A stretch of 64,000 bases of DNA from CSBr16-58 sp051859825 (GTDB lineage: Bacteria > Bacteroidota > Bacteroidia > Flavobacteriales > Schleiferiaceae), in the NCBI GenBank assembly GCA_051859825.1, contig JBHYFA010000002.1:16379-80378 (forward strand). The letters run 5' to 3'. The translations under genes and the position numbers were made by a program. A model generated the notes under the pieces. That model saw only the letters and a list, made by a program, of their open reading frames with translations, ran no database searches and was not told where the DNA came from. Below, in pieces: positions 39,721 through 48,966 of the stretch. The stretch's first letter is position 1. Each line of letters opens with the position of its first letter.

Positions 39721-40880
39721 TCTTTTTCGTGTTTTTGCAGGAGAAGTTGATAATACATTTGGCTGCCGTAGGGAATGAGTTTATCGGGAAAGTCGTAGGT
39801 GGGATGATGTAAAACGGGGGTGTTTTCTCCACTTCCCAAACAAAAGAGTGCACCCTTTTTTCCTTTGAATAATTCGCCCACGTCTTCACTCCATCGGGTG
39901 GGCGCGTCCATTATGGTGTGGTCATAATTCAAATTTTCCGCAGCGGTAATGACTTCCTCGGTTTCTTCATCCGTATTCATCACGGCGGCAAAGGCCTCCA
40001 CGGTTTGCATTTTTACACTAAGGTGGTGCTTTTTCGCACTATCGTTGGTTTGTTTGCGCAGTTCGTCAAGCATTACGTTGAGATCTGCATCCGTTTCCGC
40101 TCGAAGAGTCAAGGCCACCTTCATACTCCCGGGGGTTGTTCCGAAAGCAGGTTCACCTAATTGCAGGTGTACGATGGTTGACACTTGCAGTTTGCCGTTG
40201 CGTTCCCGTTCATACTGCCACACCTTCTGACAATCCTGAAGTACCGGTAAGGGTGAAGTACCTGCGAATGGTTCAGCGGCATGACTAGTAGCGCCTTCAA
40301 TATGCAGCCAAACACCCGTTGAAGCCATACACATACTGCCGCTTTTGATCATGACTTGCCCAAAGGGATGCTCGGGTAAATTATGAAGAGCGTAAATCAC
40401 ATCGGGATTAAAATCTTGGAAGGCCTGGGATTTTTTTACCAATTCAGCGCCTTCACCCGTTTCCTCAGCGGGTTGGAATAGTAGGCCAACTTGAATATCG
40501 GCCAACGGATTTTTTTCTACGAGTAATCCGAGTCCGCAAACCATTGTCATGTGACCATCGTGTCCGCACTTATGACTCTTGCCTTCGTGCTTACTGGCGT
40601 AGTCTAGAGAATCTGCATCCTCCCTTATGGGTAGTGCGTCTAGTTCTGCACGAAAGATTACCCTAGTTTTAGCTGAAGAATTGTTTTGTACCATTAAGAC
40701 TCCAGTATTTCCCAAGTTGCGGATTACTCTGAATGAAGGTAGATGTTTTTCTGCCCATTTTGAAAGTCTTTCTGCCGTGAGATGCTCGTGGTGGGCAACT
40801 TCCGGATATTGGTGCAACTCACGACGAAGTTCAACCAAAAGTTGAAAATCTTCAGGTTGAAGTTTGTTTACGGATTCCAT
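39717..40880 (-). CDS. M20 family amidohydrolase (N-acyl-L-amino-acid amidohydrolase/hippurate hydrolase type)
   Basis: A 387-residue M20D enzyme. Metal-binding motifs are SHKCGHDGHMTM, FQPAEETGEGAELV and YALHNLPEHPFG. The dimerisation domain contains HIEGATSHAAEPF. The family hydrolyses N-acyl amino acids or indole-acetyl conjugates, and related members make diaminopimelate. It overlaps the GNAT gene upstream by 13 bp and alr downstream by 4 bp, so deacylation and racemisation may be linked steps. Confidence 0.9.
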   Translation of the reverse strand: MESVNKLQPEDFQLLVELRRELHQYPEVAHHEHLTAERLSKWAEKHLPSFRVIRNLGNTGVLMVQNNSSAKTRVIFRAELDALPIREDADSLDYASKHEGKSHKCGHDGHMTMVCGLGLLVEKNPLADIQVGLLFQPAEETGEGAELVKKSQAFQDFNPDVIYALHNLPEHPFGQVMIKSGSMCMASTGVWLHIEGATSHAAEPFAGTSPLPVLQDCQKVWQYERERNGKLQVSTIVHLQLGEPAFGTTPGSMKVALTLRAETDADLNVMLDELRKQTNDSAKKHHLSVKMQTVEAFAAVMNTDEETEEVITAAENLNYDHTIMDAPTRWSEDVGELFKGKKGALFCLGSGENTPVLHHPTYDFPDKLIPYGSQMYYQLLLQKHEKD

Positions 40881-41308
40881 CGCATTTCCAGGTATTTATT
40901 GGTAAAACCGAGTTTTTCGTAGAGTTTGCGGGCGGGGTTGTCAGGTTCAACGTGTAAAGCTACACCGCCTTGTGCATTTTTTAGAGCGGTTTCCATCAAG
41001 GTTTTTCCAATACCTCTGCCTCTTTGAGATTTGTCCACCGCAATGTAAACCAAAATATTGGAGGGGATATAGCCGTGCATTCCGGTGTGATTTACAATGG
41101 TTACGCCCAGAATATTTTGATTTTCGTGGGCAACTACGGCGTAGCCACCTAGTCCACCTTTGCGTCCTAAGCAAAAATCCAAACAAGCAGATATTTGATT
41201 TTTGGGATCGCCGTATTCTTGCAAGTGCTCAAATAAAAAGTCGATGATTTGGTTTTCGCTAAAAGGCCAAGAGGAAATATTTCTTGCGTTTAGTAAGTCG
41301 AAGTTCAT
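40868..41308 (-). CDS. GNAT family N-acetyltransferase
   Basis: A 146-residue acetyltransferase. The acetyl-CoA loop is VDKSQRGRGIGKTLME and the C-terminal LHVEPDNPARKLYEKLGF is the usual GNAT motif B. It probably acetylates a small amine or amino acid. First gene of the operon with the amidohydrolase and two racemases. Confidence 0.9.
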   Translation of the reverse strand: MNFDLLNARNISSWPFSENQIIDFLFEHLQEYGDPKNQISACLDFCLGRKGGLGGYAVVAHENQNILGVTIVNHTGMHGYIPSNILVYIAVDKSQRGRGIGKTLMETALKNAQGGVALHVEPDNPARKLYEKLGFTNKYLEMRWNP

Positions 41309-41383
41309 GTGTATGATTTTCTAAAAATCGCAAGATACAAAACGGGGGAGGTTGCTGCAAATCCTATTTTACTTGGATTTTTC

Positions 41384-41425
41384 TAAAAAAAGAAAGGTGC
41401 GATGAAATTGCTTTCACCGCACCTT
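41384..41425 (-). terminator. Intrinsic terminator after the AbgT gene
   Basis: On the minus strand AAGGTGCG pairs with CGCACCTT (41418-41425 and 41394-41401) around a loop. A T-rich run follows (complement of 41384-41390). It lies about 100 bp past the AbgT stop. Confidence 0.65.
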
Positions 41426-41527
41426 ACCATCAAACCAATTAACCAAACCGAAATAATAACGTCGAATTATTTTAAATGGTTCATGAGCTTGTAAAAAATA
41501 TTTAGGTTTTGGAATAATTTAACAGCC

Positions 41528-43069
41528 TTACCTAGCTGGAATATAATCAAGCGGAGCATCTGGTCCAATAGGTAGTCCAAGTAAAATCCAGATAATGAGC
41601 ATGATAATCCATCCGATGAAGAATACTACCGAGTAAGGAAGCATGGTAGAAACAATTGTTCCAATACCGGCTTTGGGGTCGTAGCGTTGCATGAAAGCCA
41701 CAATTAACGCAAAATAGCTCATCATTGGGCTAATGATATTGGTTACACTATCACCTACACGATAGGCAATTTGCGTAAATTCGGGTGAATATCCTAAAAG
41801 CATGAACATGGGAATAAATACCGGAGCCATAATGGCCCACTTGGCCGATGCCGAACCCATTACGAGGTTGATTACTGCCGATACCAATACAAAACCAATC
41901 ATTAGAGGGATGCTTCCCAATTGCACTGATTCCAAGAACTCGGCACCCTTAATGGCGAAGATGAGCCCAAGATTTGTCCAGTTGAAGTAGGCCACAAACT
42001 GTGCAGCGAAAAACACCAATACGATGTACGAACCTAGGGTTTCCATACTCTTCGACATTCCGCGCATCACGTCTTCATCGTTCTTAATGGTTTTGGCACC
42101 AATACCGTAGGCGATACCGGCAAATCCGGCGCTGAGGAAGATGAATGCTACAATTCCCGACATAAATGGTGAGCGAAGTATGCTGCCGTCTTCGGGATTT
42201 CGCAGGAAACCGTCTTCAGGAATAAGTCCCCAAAGTATAAATGCGGTAAACAATAGCGATGCTACGAGGGCGTACCACATACCGCGTTTTTCTTCGGCAC
42301 TTAACGGAGTAATTTCTTCCGCTTGTTCGGTTCCGGTATATTCACCGAGGCGGGGCATAACCAATTTCTCCGTAGTCCACGTACCCAAAGCAGCGATGAG
42401 GAAGGTTGAGAAAAACATGAAATAGTAGTTGGCCGCCGGGTTTACGGTGTAATTTTCATCGATGATTTGTGCGGCTTCTTGTGAAAGACCAGCCAGTAGT
42501 GGGTCGATGGTTCCTAGGAGGAGGTTGGCACTATACCCTCCTGAAACTCCTGCAAATGCCGCCGCTAATCCGCCAAAGGGGTGTCTGCCAGCCGCTAGAA
42601 AAATGATGGCTGCTAGGGGCACTAGTAGTACGTAGCCAACTTCGCTCGCGGTGTTTGAAATTACACCAGAAAATACAATAACGAAGGTGAGGGCTTTTTT
42701 CGGTGAAGACAAAACTACTAATCGCAATACCGAACCGATAAGGCCGGAGCCCTCCGCGATTCCGATACCTAAAAGGGCAACGAGAACGGTTCCCAAAGGT
42801 GCAAAGCCGGTGAAATTGACCACCATTTTACTGAGAATCATGTCGAGACCTTCCGCAGAAATGAGATTAAAAGGACGAACCATTTCTCCCGTACCCGGGT
42901 GGATAACTTCCAAGTCGGTGAGACTTACCAACCATGAGAGAATAACTACCAATAATGCAAATCCGGCGAAGAGCGTTGCGGGGTGGGGGAGGGCGTTACC
43001 AAGCTTTTCTACGATATTGAGAAAGCTGTCAACGAAACTGGTCTTTTTAGCTTTGTCCTTGTTTTCCAT
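41528..43069 (-). CDS. AbgT family transporter (p-aminobenzoyl-glutamate type)
   Basis: A 513-residue inner-membrane protein with about 11-12 helices. The sequence pattern LPHPATLFAGFALLVVILSW near the start, FSGVISNTASEVGYVLLVPLAA and NLVMGSASAKWAIMAPVFIPMFMLLG are typical of AbgT/MtrF. Members import p-aminobenzoyl-glutamate or export sulfonamides. The amidohydrolase operon 220 bp downstream is on the same strand; AbgT proteins often work with M20 amidohydrolases, so a functional link is possible. A terminator lies between them. Confidence 0.92.
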   Translation of the reverse strand: MENKDKAKKTSFVDSFLNIVEKLGNALPHPATLFAGFALLVVILSWLVSLTDLEVIHPGTGEMVRPFNLISAEGLDMILSKMVVNFTGFAPLGTVLVALLGIGIAEGSGLIGSVLRLVVLSSPKKALTFVIVFSGVISNTASEVGYVLLVPLAAIIFLAAGRHPFGGLAAAFAGVSGGYSANLLLGTIDPLLAGLSQEAAQIIDENYTVNPAANYYFMFFSTFLIAALGTWTTEKLVMPRLGEYTGTEQAEEITPLSAEEKRGMWYALVASLLFTAFILWGLIPEDGFLRNPEDGSILRSPFMSGIVAFIFLSAGFAGIAYGIGAKTIKNDEDVMRGMSKSMETLGSYIVLVFFAAQFVAYFNWTNLGLIFAIKGAEFLESVQLGSIPLMIGFVLVSAVINLVMGSASAKWAIMAPVFIPMFMLLGYSPEFTQIAYRVGDSVTNIISPMMSYFALIVAFMQRYDPKAGIGTIVSTMLPYSVVFFIGWIIMLIIWILLGLPIGPDAPLDYIPAR

Positions 43070-43661
43070 ACGTGTTTAAAAAGAAAGGCCAAAACTAAGT
43101 ATTGGGCGATGTTTAAAAAAATAAACTCTGCGACGAATTTTGAAGCTTTTGCTTTTGTGCGTTGGGACGCCCTAAACATTATTCGTTTCATCATGCTGTT
43201 TAAAAACCACCAAAGCCATTGTAGCACCGGTATTGGCTGCGTGAAATATCTTCCACTGCCAAAGCCTGAAAATGTCTTCTATATTTAGAACCACGAAAGG
43301 CATGAAATGTCCATGTAGTAGCCTTCACAAGCTCCAATAAAAATTGACAAGGATATTCCATAACTTGTCCCGATATGTATGATGGGATGACCTTATAAAA
43401 ACAAATAATTTACATGTGAACTATACGAAAATGTTGCTGCGCAACGGTTGCAGTGTAGAAGTTGAATTTTTAAAGAAGCAAACACACAATCCATTTTTCG
43501 TGCTTTTCGTGTGTTTCGTGCTTTTCGTGTGTTTCGTGGTACAAGAATAATAAGTTTCGCTTTGCAGAAATTGTTTTGAGTTTGCAATGAATGGATTTTT
43601 CGAGAATTTTTAATGGGTTTTAACTGCCGTTCCAATTGTATTTTGGCGCAAATTTTTTTGG
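43070..43661. other. Intergenic region without a supported gene
   Basis: About 590 bp between divergent AbgT and M28 genes. It contains an 18-bp tandem repeat (below) and low-complexity AT sequence. An 80-residue frame on the minus strand (43393-43635) translates the repeat and looks spurious. Confidence 0.6.
43499..43534. repeat. 18-bp tandem repeat, two units
   Basis: CGTGCTTTTCGTGTGTTT occurs twice in tandem and is followed by a partial third unit (CGTG). This kind of repeat is common between genes in Bacteroidota. No role seen. Confidence 0.9.
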
Positions 43662-45050
43662 ATGCGAAGAATTATTTTTTTTCTTGCTTGTTCAGCATTT
43701 CAGCCGTTGCTTTTTGCCCAGAATAGCTCTGATGATGCTGCGATTCTACGATCGTTATTTACCCAAGCTCTAGAGAAGCAACAATCTTACGAGTGGTTGC
43801 GTGAATTGTGCGCAATAGGTCCGCGTTTTGCCGGTTCACCTCAAGCCTCTGAGGCTGTAGAATGGGGTTTTGAAACAATGTCGAAGATGGATTTTGATAC
43901 CGTTTATCTCCAGGAAGTTAGTGTGCCACATTGGGTGCGCGGAATGGAGTCGGCAGTATGGCGCGGTGGCAGAAATAGAGGGAATTGGCCGTTAGCTGTG
44001 ACAGCTTTAGGTGGTTCTGTTTCCACGCCTTCGCAGGGAATACGCGCCCAAGTTGTAGAAGTTAAGGATTATGATATGCTGGATAGTCTTGGGAAGTTAG
44101 GGCAGCTTGAAGGGAAGATAGTTTTTTACAACTACCCCATGAAGCAGCACTTTATCAAAACTTTCCACGCCTACGGAGATGCGGTGAAGTACCGATGGTT
44201 GGGCGCTGCTAGGGCGTCAGAATACGGAGCGGTTGCCAGCGTTATTCGTTCATTGACGCATCGTACGGATGACTTTCCGCATACAGGTTCGATGACCTAT
44301 CAGGATGCGGAGGTGAAGATTCCTGCGGGGGCTTTGAGCACTATTGCGGCAGACAAGCTTTCGGAAATGCTGATTGAAAATCCTACGGGTGAATTAGAGC
44401 TTACTCTTTTGAGTGAAGATCTTGGCAGGGCGGTGTCTTACAACGTAATCGCCGAGAAGTATGGCACCACCTTTCCCGAAGAAATTTTGCTTATGGGCGG
44501 CCATTTGGATTCGTGGGATTTGGCCGAAGGCGCGCATGATGACGGAGCCGGCTGTGTACACGCGATGGGAGCGGCTCAATTACTTTTCGAGAAAAATTTA
44601 GCCTTGAAACGGACATTGCGCGTTGTGCTATACATGAACGAAGAGTTTGGATTAGATGGTGCTCGTATGTATGCCGAAGCGACTAAAGATCAGCGACATG
44701 TGGTGGCAATCGAAAGTGATGCCGGAGGATATATTCCCCGTGGATTCTCCTTCGATACCGATTCGGTGAATTTGTTGAAAATTCAAGCCTTACAACCTTT
44801 GTTTGTGCCGTATGGTCTGTTCGAGTTTATTCCTGGAGGAAGCGGCGCCGATGTGGGGCAGATCCGTGGTAAGAACATGGTGTTGGGTGGATTGCGTCCG
44901 GAAAGCCAGCGCTACTTTGATGTGCATCATGCCGCTACCGACGTGTTTGAAGCGGTTCATCCCCGTGAGCTTGAAATCGGAACTGCGGCTATGGCGGCAC
45001 TGATTTATTTGCTGGATAAATATGATATTCCTGAAGCAGCTCAGAAGTAA
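43662..45050 (+). CDS. M28 family zinc aminopeptidase with PA domain
   Basis: A 462-residue secreted peptidase. Signal peptide (1-19, ending LLFAQ), a protease-associated insert (about 125-250) and the M28 domain with two-zinc ligands in LLMGGHLDSWD, GAHDDGAG, YMNEEFG (catalytic Glu then ligand Glu), AIESDAGG and FDVHHAATD. It would remove N-terminal residues from peptides in the periplasm or outside. Stand-alone gene. Confidence 0.93.
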   Translation: MRRIIFFLACSAFQPLLFAQNSSDDAAILRSLFTQALEKQQSYEWLRELCAIGPRFAGSPQASEAVEWGFETMSKMDFDTVYLQEVSVPHWVRGMESAVWRGGRNRGNWPLAVTALGGSVSTPSQGIRAQVVEVKDYDMLDSLGKLGQLEGKIVFYNYPMKQHFIKTFHAYGDAVKYRWLGAARASEYGAVASVIRSLTHRTDDFPHTGSMTYQDAEVKIPAGALSTIAADKLSEMLIENPTGELELTLLSEDLGRAVSYNVIAEKYGTTFPEEILLMGGHLDSWDLAEGAHDDGAGCVHAMGAAQLLFEKNLALKRTLRVVLYMNEEFGLDGARMYAEATKDQRHVVAIESDAGGYIPRGFSFDTDSVNLLKIQALQPLFVPYGLFEFIPGGSGADVGQIRGKNMVLGGLRPESQRYFDVHHAATDVFEAVHPRELEIGTAAMAALIYLLDKYDIPEAAQK

Positions 45051-45069
45051 GATTGAACGTAAAGTGGTT

Positions 45070-45285
45070 TTAGGAATTCTTCTGCCAATCATCATTTTCA
45101 AGAAAAAATATTTCCTCAACCTTTGTGTCTAATGTTTGGGCGATTTTTAAAGCAAGTGCTGTTGACGGTTCATATCTATTTGCTTCAATTGCGTTGATGG
45201 ATTGTCTTGAAACATTTACCGCCTCAGCTAATCCTTGCTGAGTGAGTCCTTTTTGAGCACGCCACACTTTCAAATTATTCTTCAT
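45070..45285 (-). CDS. Xre-family transcriptional regulator (small, HTH only)
   Basis: A 71-residue protein consisting of one HTH_3 domain (MKNNLKVWRAQKGLTQQGLAEAV, then VSRQSINAIEANRYEPS) plus a short tail, like YozG-type regulators. ATG 45285 fits the family start; the longer frame from 45369 overlaps the upstream gene and has no homology-like sequence. It overlaps the membrane-protein gene by 11 bp, so the pair is one operon. Confidence 0.9.
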   Translation of the reverse strand: MKNNLKVWRAQKGLTQQGLAEAVNVSRQSINAIEANRYEPSTALALKIAQTLDTKVEEIFFLENDDWQKNS

Positions 45286-45754
45286 AATCGTGAAGATTTT
45301 TGCGTGATTGGTAAAGAACCCAGTGAAATCGAACGATGAAGAAAACCAATAAGGTGAACATATTGGCAAGCATTATCCATAGAAAAGCTATTTCGTAAAC
45401 AAATAGTACAGCTAACAATAATATCGAATAGTTGATGTACGTTGCCCATACTAAGGACTCTAATCGTAGTTTCCCGATAAACTCGTCCTCGTCTTTCTCC
45501 CGGGCAAATGCAACGAACAAACCTCCAATGATTAATAGGATAAGGGTTATTTCATCTATTGGGTTTGTAGAAGTGAAATGAAACCACTTGATGTCGCCCA
45601 TGAATTCATCCGATACAACAGCAAAGACTTTGATTGATACGCCCAATGATTCGGGTTTGATTATCGGAGTTAGGATAGCGGCTATTAGTCCTATGCTAAA
45701 TAAAACCCAACCCGGTTTTTTAACTCCACTAGGAAGTAGATAACGTGCTTTCAT
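45275..45754 (-). CDS. Membrane protein paired with an Xre regulator
   Basis: A 159-residue protein with four hydrophobic helices (about 13-31, 65-83, 107-125, 127-147) and short loops. No named domain is recognised, but the pairing of a small four-helix membrane protein with a YozG-like Xre regulator is a recurring bacterial arrangement. ATG 45754 is chosen because the promoter lies at 45766-45797. Function unknown. Confidence 0.78.
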   Translation of the reverse strand: MKARYLLPSGVKKPGWVLFSIGLIAAILTPIIKPESLGVSIKVFAVVSDEFMGDIKWFHFTSTNPIDEITLILLIIGGLFVAFAREKDEDEFIGKLRLESLVWATYINYSILLLAVLFVYEIAFLWIMLANMFTLLVFFIVRFHWVLYQSRKNLHDYEE

Positions 45755-45765
45755 GATTTTTTTGA

Positions 45766-45811
45766 CAAATGTAAAATAAACTTTCCATTTAGACAAATAA
45801 ACTTTCCATTT
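45766..45811 (-). promoter_or_regulatory. Promoter of the Xre/membrane-protein operon with a 21-bp-spaced direct repeat
   Basis: On the minus strand TTTG (45797-45794), a 20-bp spacer and TACATTTG (45773-45766) match the consensus well. The 15-mer ATAAACTTTCCATTT occurs at 45776-45790 and 45797-45811, 21 bp apart (two helical turns), covering the -33 box and spacer. This fits a tandem operator for the Xre protein; that role is an inference. Confidence 0.7.
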
Positions 45812-45823
45812 TGTGATCGAGAC

Positions 45824-45855
45824 AAAAAAAACCCGATAGCAGTAGTGCTATCGGG
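45824..45855 (-). terminator. Intrinsic terminator after the FG-GAP protein gene
   Basis: CCCGATAGCA-GTAG-TGCTATCGGG (45832-45855) is a perfect 10-bp stem. On the minus strand it is followed by eight T residues. It lies 30 bp past the stop codon of 45886-47202. Confidence 0.9.
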
Positions 45856-45885
45856 GGATTAAAATAATCGAATTAAAAGAACGAC

Positions 45886-47202
45886 TTACTTTTTCACAAT
45901 ACGTTCTCTACGTTCAGCTCTGTTTTCATCAATAATATTGAGGAAGTACACACCTGCGGGAAGGTCTTGAATAGAAAATTCTGTGGATTGAACCTCGCGA
46001 ACAAGACGACCATTGATATCCATAATCTTCACCGAGTGGATATTGGCTTCCGTTTGAATAGAAACTAAATCTGAAGTGGGATTTGGTGATACGCTAATCT
46101 TTAATCTGTTAAATGAATCCGTGCTGGCGCCAGGATTGGACAGGTTTTCAAAGTAAATAAAATCTGCGCCGTAATTGGGTGAGCTGAAACCATCAACGCC
46201 CATAAACAAGTCAATATCACCATCCCCATCCATATCACCAGCGGCAAATTTGTTTACGTAGTTTGCTCCAGTAAAGTTGAATGGATTAGACTGAGGTGCT
46301 CCAAACTGTGGACTCGTTGCGCTTCCGGTATTTTCGTAATAATAAATGTCACCATAATAGTCTGCCAACAGCAGGTCATAATCCCCATCTCCGTCTAAAT
46401 CTACAAATTTTGGAATGCGGATATAGAAAAATGAATTAATTCCAAAAGGGTTCAAAACGGCGGGTGTGCTGAAATTTGGGGCAGAGGCCGTACCAGTATT
46501 TTCAAAATAGTATATGTCGCCATAAAAATCTCCAAAAAACAAATCAAGGTCGCCATCACCGTCAATATCCACCAAGGTTGGAGAGGCAATGTACATTGTG
46601 GTGTCATTAAACCCAAAAGGATTGGATACGGGATTAGCAAACTGCGGATTGGTAGCTGAGCCTGTGTTTTGGAAATAATAGAGGTCTCCATAATACCCAA
46701 AGCCAATTATGTCATAATCACCATCACCATCCAAATCTCCAAAGGCAATGTCTAAAACAATGCCACTGCCAAGCCAATTTGGCGTTGTTGGGGCGGCAAA
46801 TTGCGGACTGGTTGACGACCCCGTATTCTGAAAGTACTTTAATACTCCATAATCTTCAATTACTACTAAATCTAAATCGCCGTCACCGTCAATATCAACT
46901 AAAGAGGGAAGATTAAGGCCAGATGTTGAGGTTAACCCAAAAGGGTTCGTAACTCCCGGAGCAAAAACTTGTGCAGAGGCTTCGGGTGCAGCAGCCAAAC
47001 CAAATAGTACGGCTAGGCCTCCAAGCGCGTGGCGTAGTTGATTTTTGCTAAACTGTCTGCGTAATCTGTGCAGGCTGTTTTTGATTTTAGTAACAAGTTG
47101 ACGAATTTCCGCGTCTTTGTTAGTAGGATTTTTCAAGAGGTTTTCCAACTCTGTACGCATTTGCTTGACGTAGCGTAATGCCCTAGCGTAGTTTGTGTTC
47201 AT
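45886..47202 (-). CDS. FG-GAP/VCBS-repeat protein with type IX secretion sorting domain
   Basis: A 438-residue protein. An unusually long N-terminal region (1-77) has a basic, helical first part (to about residue 60), then a hydrophobic segment (HALGGLAVLFGLAAAPEASA). The body has five calcium-binding repeats of the form DxDGDGDxD (for example VDIDGDGDLDL, DLDGDGDYDI), about 65 residues apart, each with an aromatic GDxYYFxNTG strand, as in FG-GAP propellers. The end (LKISVSPNPTSDLVSI to GVYFLNIIDENRAERRERIVKK) is a type A sorting domain. It is therefore exported by the type IX system. A terminator follows. Confidence 0.9.
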   Translation of the reverse strand: MNTNYARALRYVKQMRTELENLLKNPTNKDAEIRQLVTKIKNSLHRLRRQFSKNQLRHALGGLAVLFGLAAAPEASAQVFAPGVTNPFGLTSTSGLNLPSLVDIDGDGDLDLVVIEDYGVLKYFQNTGSSTSPQFAAPTTPNWLGSGIVLDIAFGDLDGDGDYDIIGFGYYGDLYYFQNTGSATNPQFANPVSNPFGFNDTTMYIASPTLVDIDGDGDLDLFFGDFYGDIYYFENTGTASAPNFSTPAVLNPFGINSFFYIRIPKFVDLDGDGDYDLLLADYYGDIYYYENTGSATSPQFGAPQSNPFNFTGANYVNKFAAGDMDGDGDIDLFMGVDGFSSPNYGADFIYFENLSNPGASTDSFNRLKISVSPNPTSDLVSIQTEANIHSVKIMDINGRLVREVQSTEFSIQDLPAGVYFLNIIDENRAERRERIVKK

Positions 47203-47206
47203 AATC

Positions 47207-48277
47207 TTAATTGGCTTTAGACCAATACGTTCCGCCGGGGATAGAAAGAGCTCCTTTGTACGTATCGGTGGTTGTGTTTAAAATATTGGGTCGTGTAATA
47301 TTTGGAAACAAAAATATATCATAGATTTCATCTACACTCATTTCGTAAACTAAATTTCCAACAATGCTTCTGGTAGGCAAATGAATGGCGATTATTCCCG
47401 ATTGCTGTGCTTCGTCGCTGATGGCTAATTTAGCAAAGGTTGATGAATTTTTCCGCAGCTTGCTATGGGCAATAAACAGGTAGTCGTTGTAAAACGACAT
47501 GCCGCGTAAAAAACCTCCTGGCTTGGCAATCACTTCATAGCCGCCATTTTCTCGGTTTATTTTGGCTAACTCACCTGTGGCACTAAGAAGCACATACAAT
47601 TCGCCATTAATCAATTTTGGCGAATGAGGCATGGGGAGGTTTTCGGCGATTACTTCATTTGTTTTTACATCGAAAATCACTCCGCTTTCGGTGATGTTTT
47701 CGCGCCAACTTTGAAAGTGATTACCACGATTAAAAGCAGATGCGTAGCGAGGAAGACCGTTTTCCATAGCCATGCCATTGAGGTGACATCTGTCTTCGGA
47801 GGCAAGCTTGTCTATTTGAGGAGGAGTCCAATAAGGTGTGAAATTGTATTCATCATCGAAGGTTACGATGCATGAGAATAGGGTGTTTACCGCAAAGAGT
47901 TTTCCGTTCTCACCAAAATGTAAATCGTGGATATCGAGGGCGTTGGTGTGATACGTCAGACGAGGAAAAAACATCATGTCGTACACGCCGGGAGATTTAG
48001 GGTAATGCTGCGCAAGTTCAGCAGAGCCCGAAAATTGGATGATCTCTTCCTTGCAAGCCAGCGCCAACTTGTGGTTTTCGGGATTGTAGCAAAAGCCCAT
48101 GGGTTTATTAAAGCTTCTGGGTAATTGAATGAGCTGATTCTCATCTTTAGCCGATATAAAAACAAACTTTCCTGCCTGATACGTAGTGATACCAATGGAG
48201 GCGTTTAGGCGTGTAAGTAGTTCTGCGAAGTTTGGGGAGTACTTTAAACTAAACGGATGGAGAGCGGGATTCTGCAT
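47207..48277 (-). CDS. TIGR03032 family protein (DUF4915)
   Basis: A 356-residue cytoplasmic beta-propeller-like protein. Family blocks seen are YQAGKFVFIS, RSFNKPMGFCYNPE, HDLHFGENGKLFAVNTLFSCI, CHLNGMAMENGLPRYASAF, SGVIFDVKTNEVIAENLPMPHSP, and LVYEMSVDEIYDIFLFPN at the end. Function of the family is unknown. It ends 4 bp before the FG-GAP sorting-domain gene on the same strand, so the two are co-transcribed. Confidence 0.9.
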   Translation of the reverse strand: MQNPALHPFSLKYSPNFAELLTRLNASIGITTYQAGKFVFISAKDENQLIQLPRSFNKPMGFCYNPENHKLALACKEEIIQFSGSAELAQHYPKSPGVYDMMFFPRLTYHTNALDIHDLHFGENGKLFAVNTLFSCIVTFDDEYNFTPYWTPPQIDKLASEDRCHLNGMAMENGLPRYASAFNRGNHFQSWRENITESGVIFDVKTNEVIAENLPMPHSPKLINGELYVLLSATGELAKINRENGGYEVIAKPGGFLRGMSFYNDYLFIAHSKLRKNSSTFAKLAISDEAQQSGIIAIHLPTRSIVGNLVYEMSVDEIYDIFLFPNITRPNILNTTTDTYKGALSIPGGTYWSKAN

Positions 48278-48414
48278 TGCATAAATTTTTCAACGCGAAG
48301 GTAGTTCATCAAGCTCGGAATAAACACACATATTTTTCTTCTCACGAAGCTTTTGCATTTACCTTTGTCAAATAAATGATTACATGCGTTTGCCTTTTTG
48401 CCGAAACCTTTAAC

Positions 48415-48966
48415 ATGCAAATGAAAACCACACCTACACTTATCCTTTTTGTTTTTGCCTTATTACTGCAATCAACCTCAGTAAAGTCGCAAATCGATAC
48501 CACCGATGCGGATGACTACTATGTGCTTAGACCTTCTGATGCGCCACCTAGAAGCAGCAGCGAAAGAGAATATTCGCCCTTATTAGCCGGAGTTGCGGCG
48601 TATTTATTTCCCTTTGCTGGTTATTATGTTGTTGATGAAATCGACAAAGGCTATATGATCTTAGCGGCTCAAGGCGTTAGCGCTGCTGTTATGTTTGTTG
48701 GTTTTTTTGAAATTATTTTTTGTGGTTTTAATCAATCGCCAAACTGCCCTCAAAGAGGTATAAATACATTTTTAATAGGTGGTGGATTGTACTCGGTTGT
48801 TACCCTTTACAGTATTATTGATGTGGTGAGAATTGCGCGGTACAAGAACCGTATCATGGGATTGAGTAATGTGAAATATGATATAAGTCCAACGTTATCA
48901 ACAGTAAATCCTGCTGCTGGAGGGTTTTCGCCAAGTGTGGGATTGTCATTTCGCTTGTCATTTTGA
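48415..48966 (+). CDS. Exported membrane protein of unknown function
   Basis: A 183-residue protein with a signal peptide (MQMKTTPTLILFVFALLLQS, cleaved near KSQ) and two or three further hydrophobic stretches (about 55-75, 82-102, 120-140). No recognised domain. ATG 48415 is preferred to 48376, whose first residues would disrupt the signal. A TACCTTTG -7 box lies at 48360-48367. Confidence 0.7.
   Translation: MQMKTTPTLILFVFALLLQSTSVKSQIDTTDADDYYVLRPSDAPPRSSSEREYSPLLAGVAAYLFPFAGYYVVDEIDKGYMILAAQGVSAAVMFVGFFEIIFCGFNQSPNCPQRGINTFLIGGGLYSVVTLYSIIDVVRIARYKNRIMGLSNVKYDISPTLSTVNPAAGGFSPSVGLSFRLSF

Noticed and set aside
43393..43635. 80-residue minus-strand open frame in the AbgT/M28 gap
   Set aside because: It translates an 18-bp tandem repeat (RNTRKARNTRKARK) and has no protein-like pattern.
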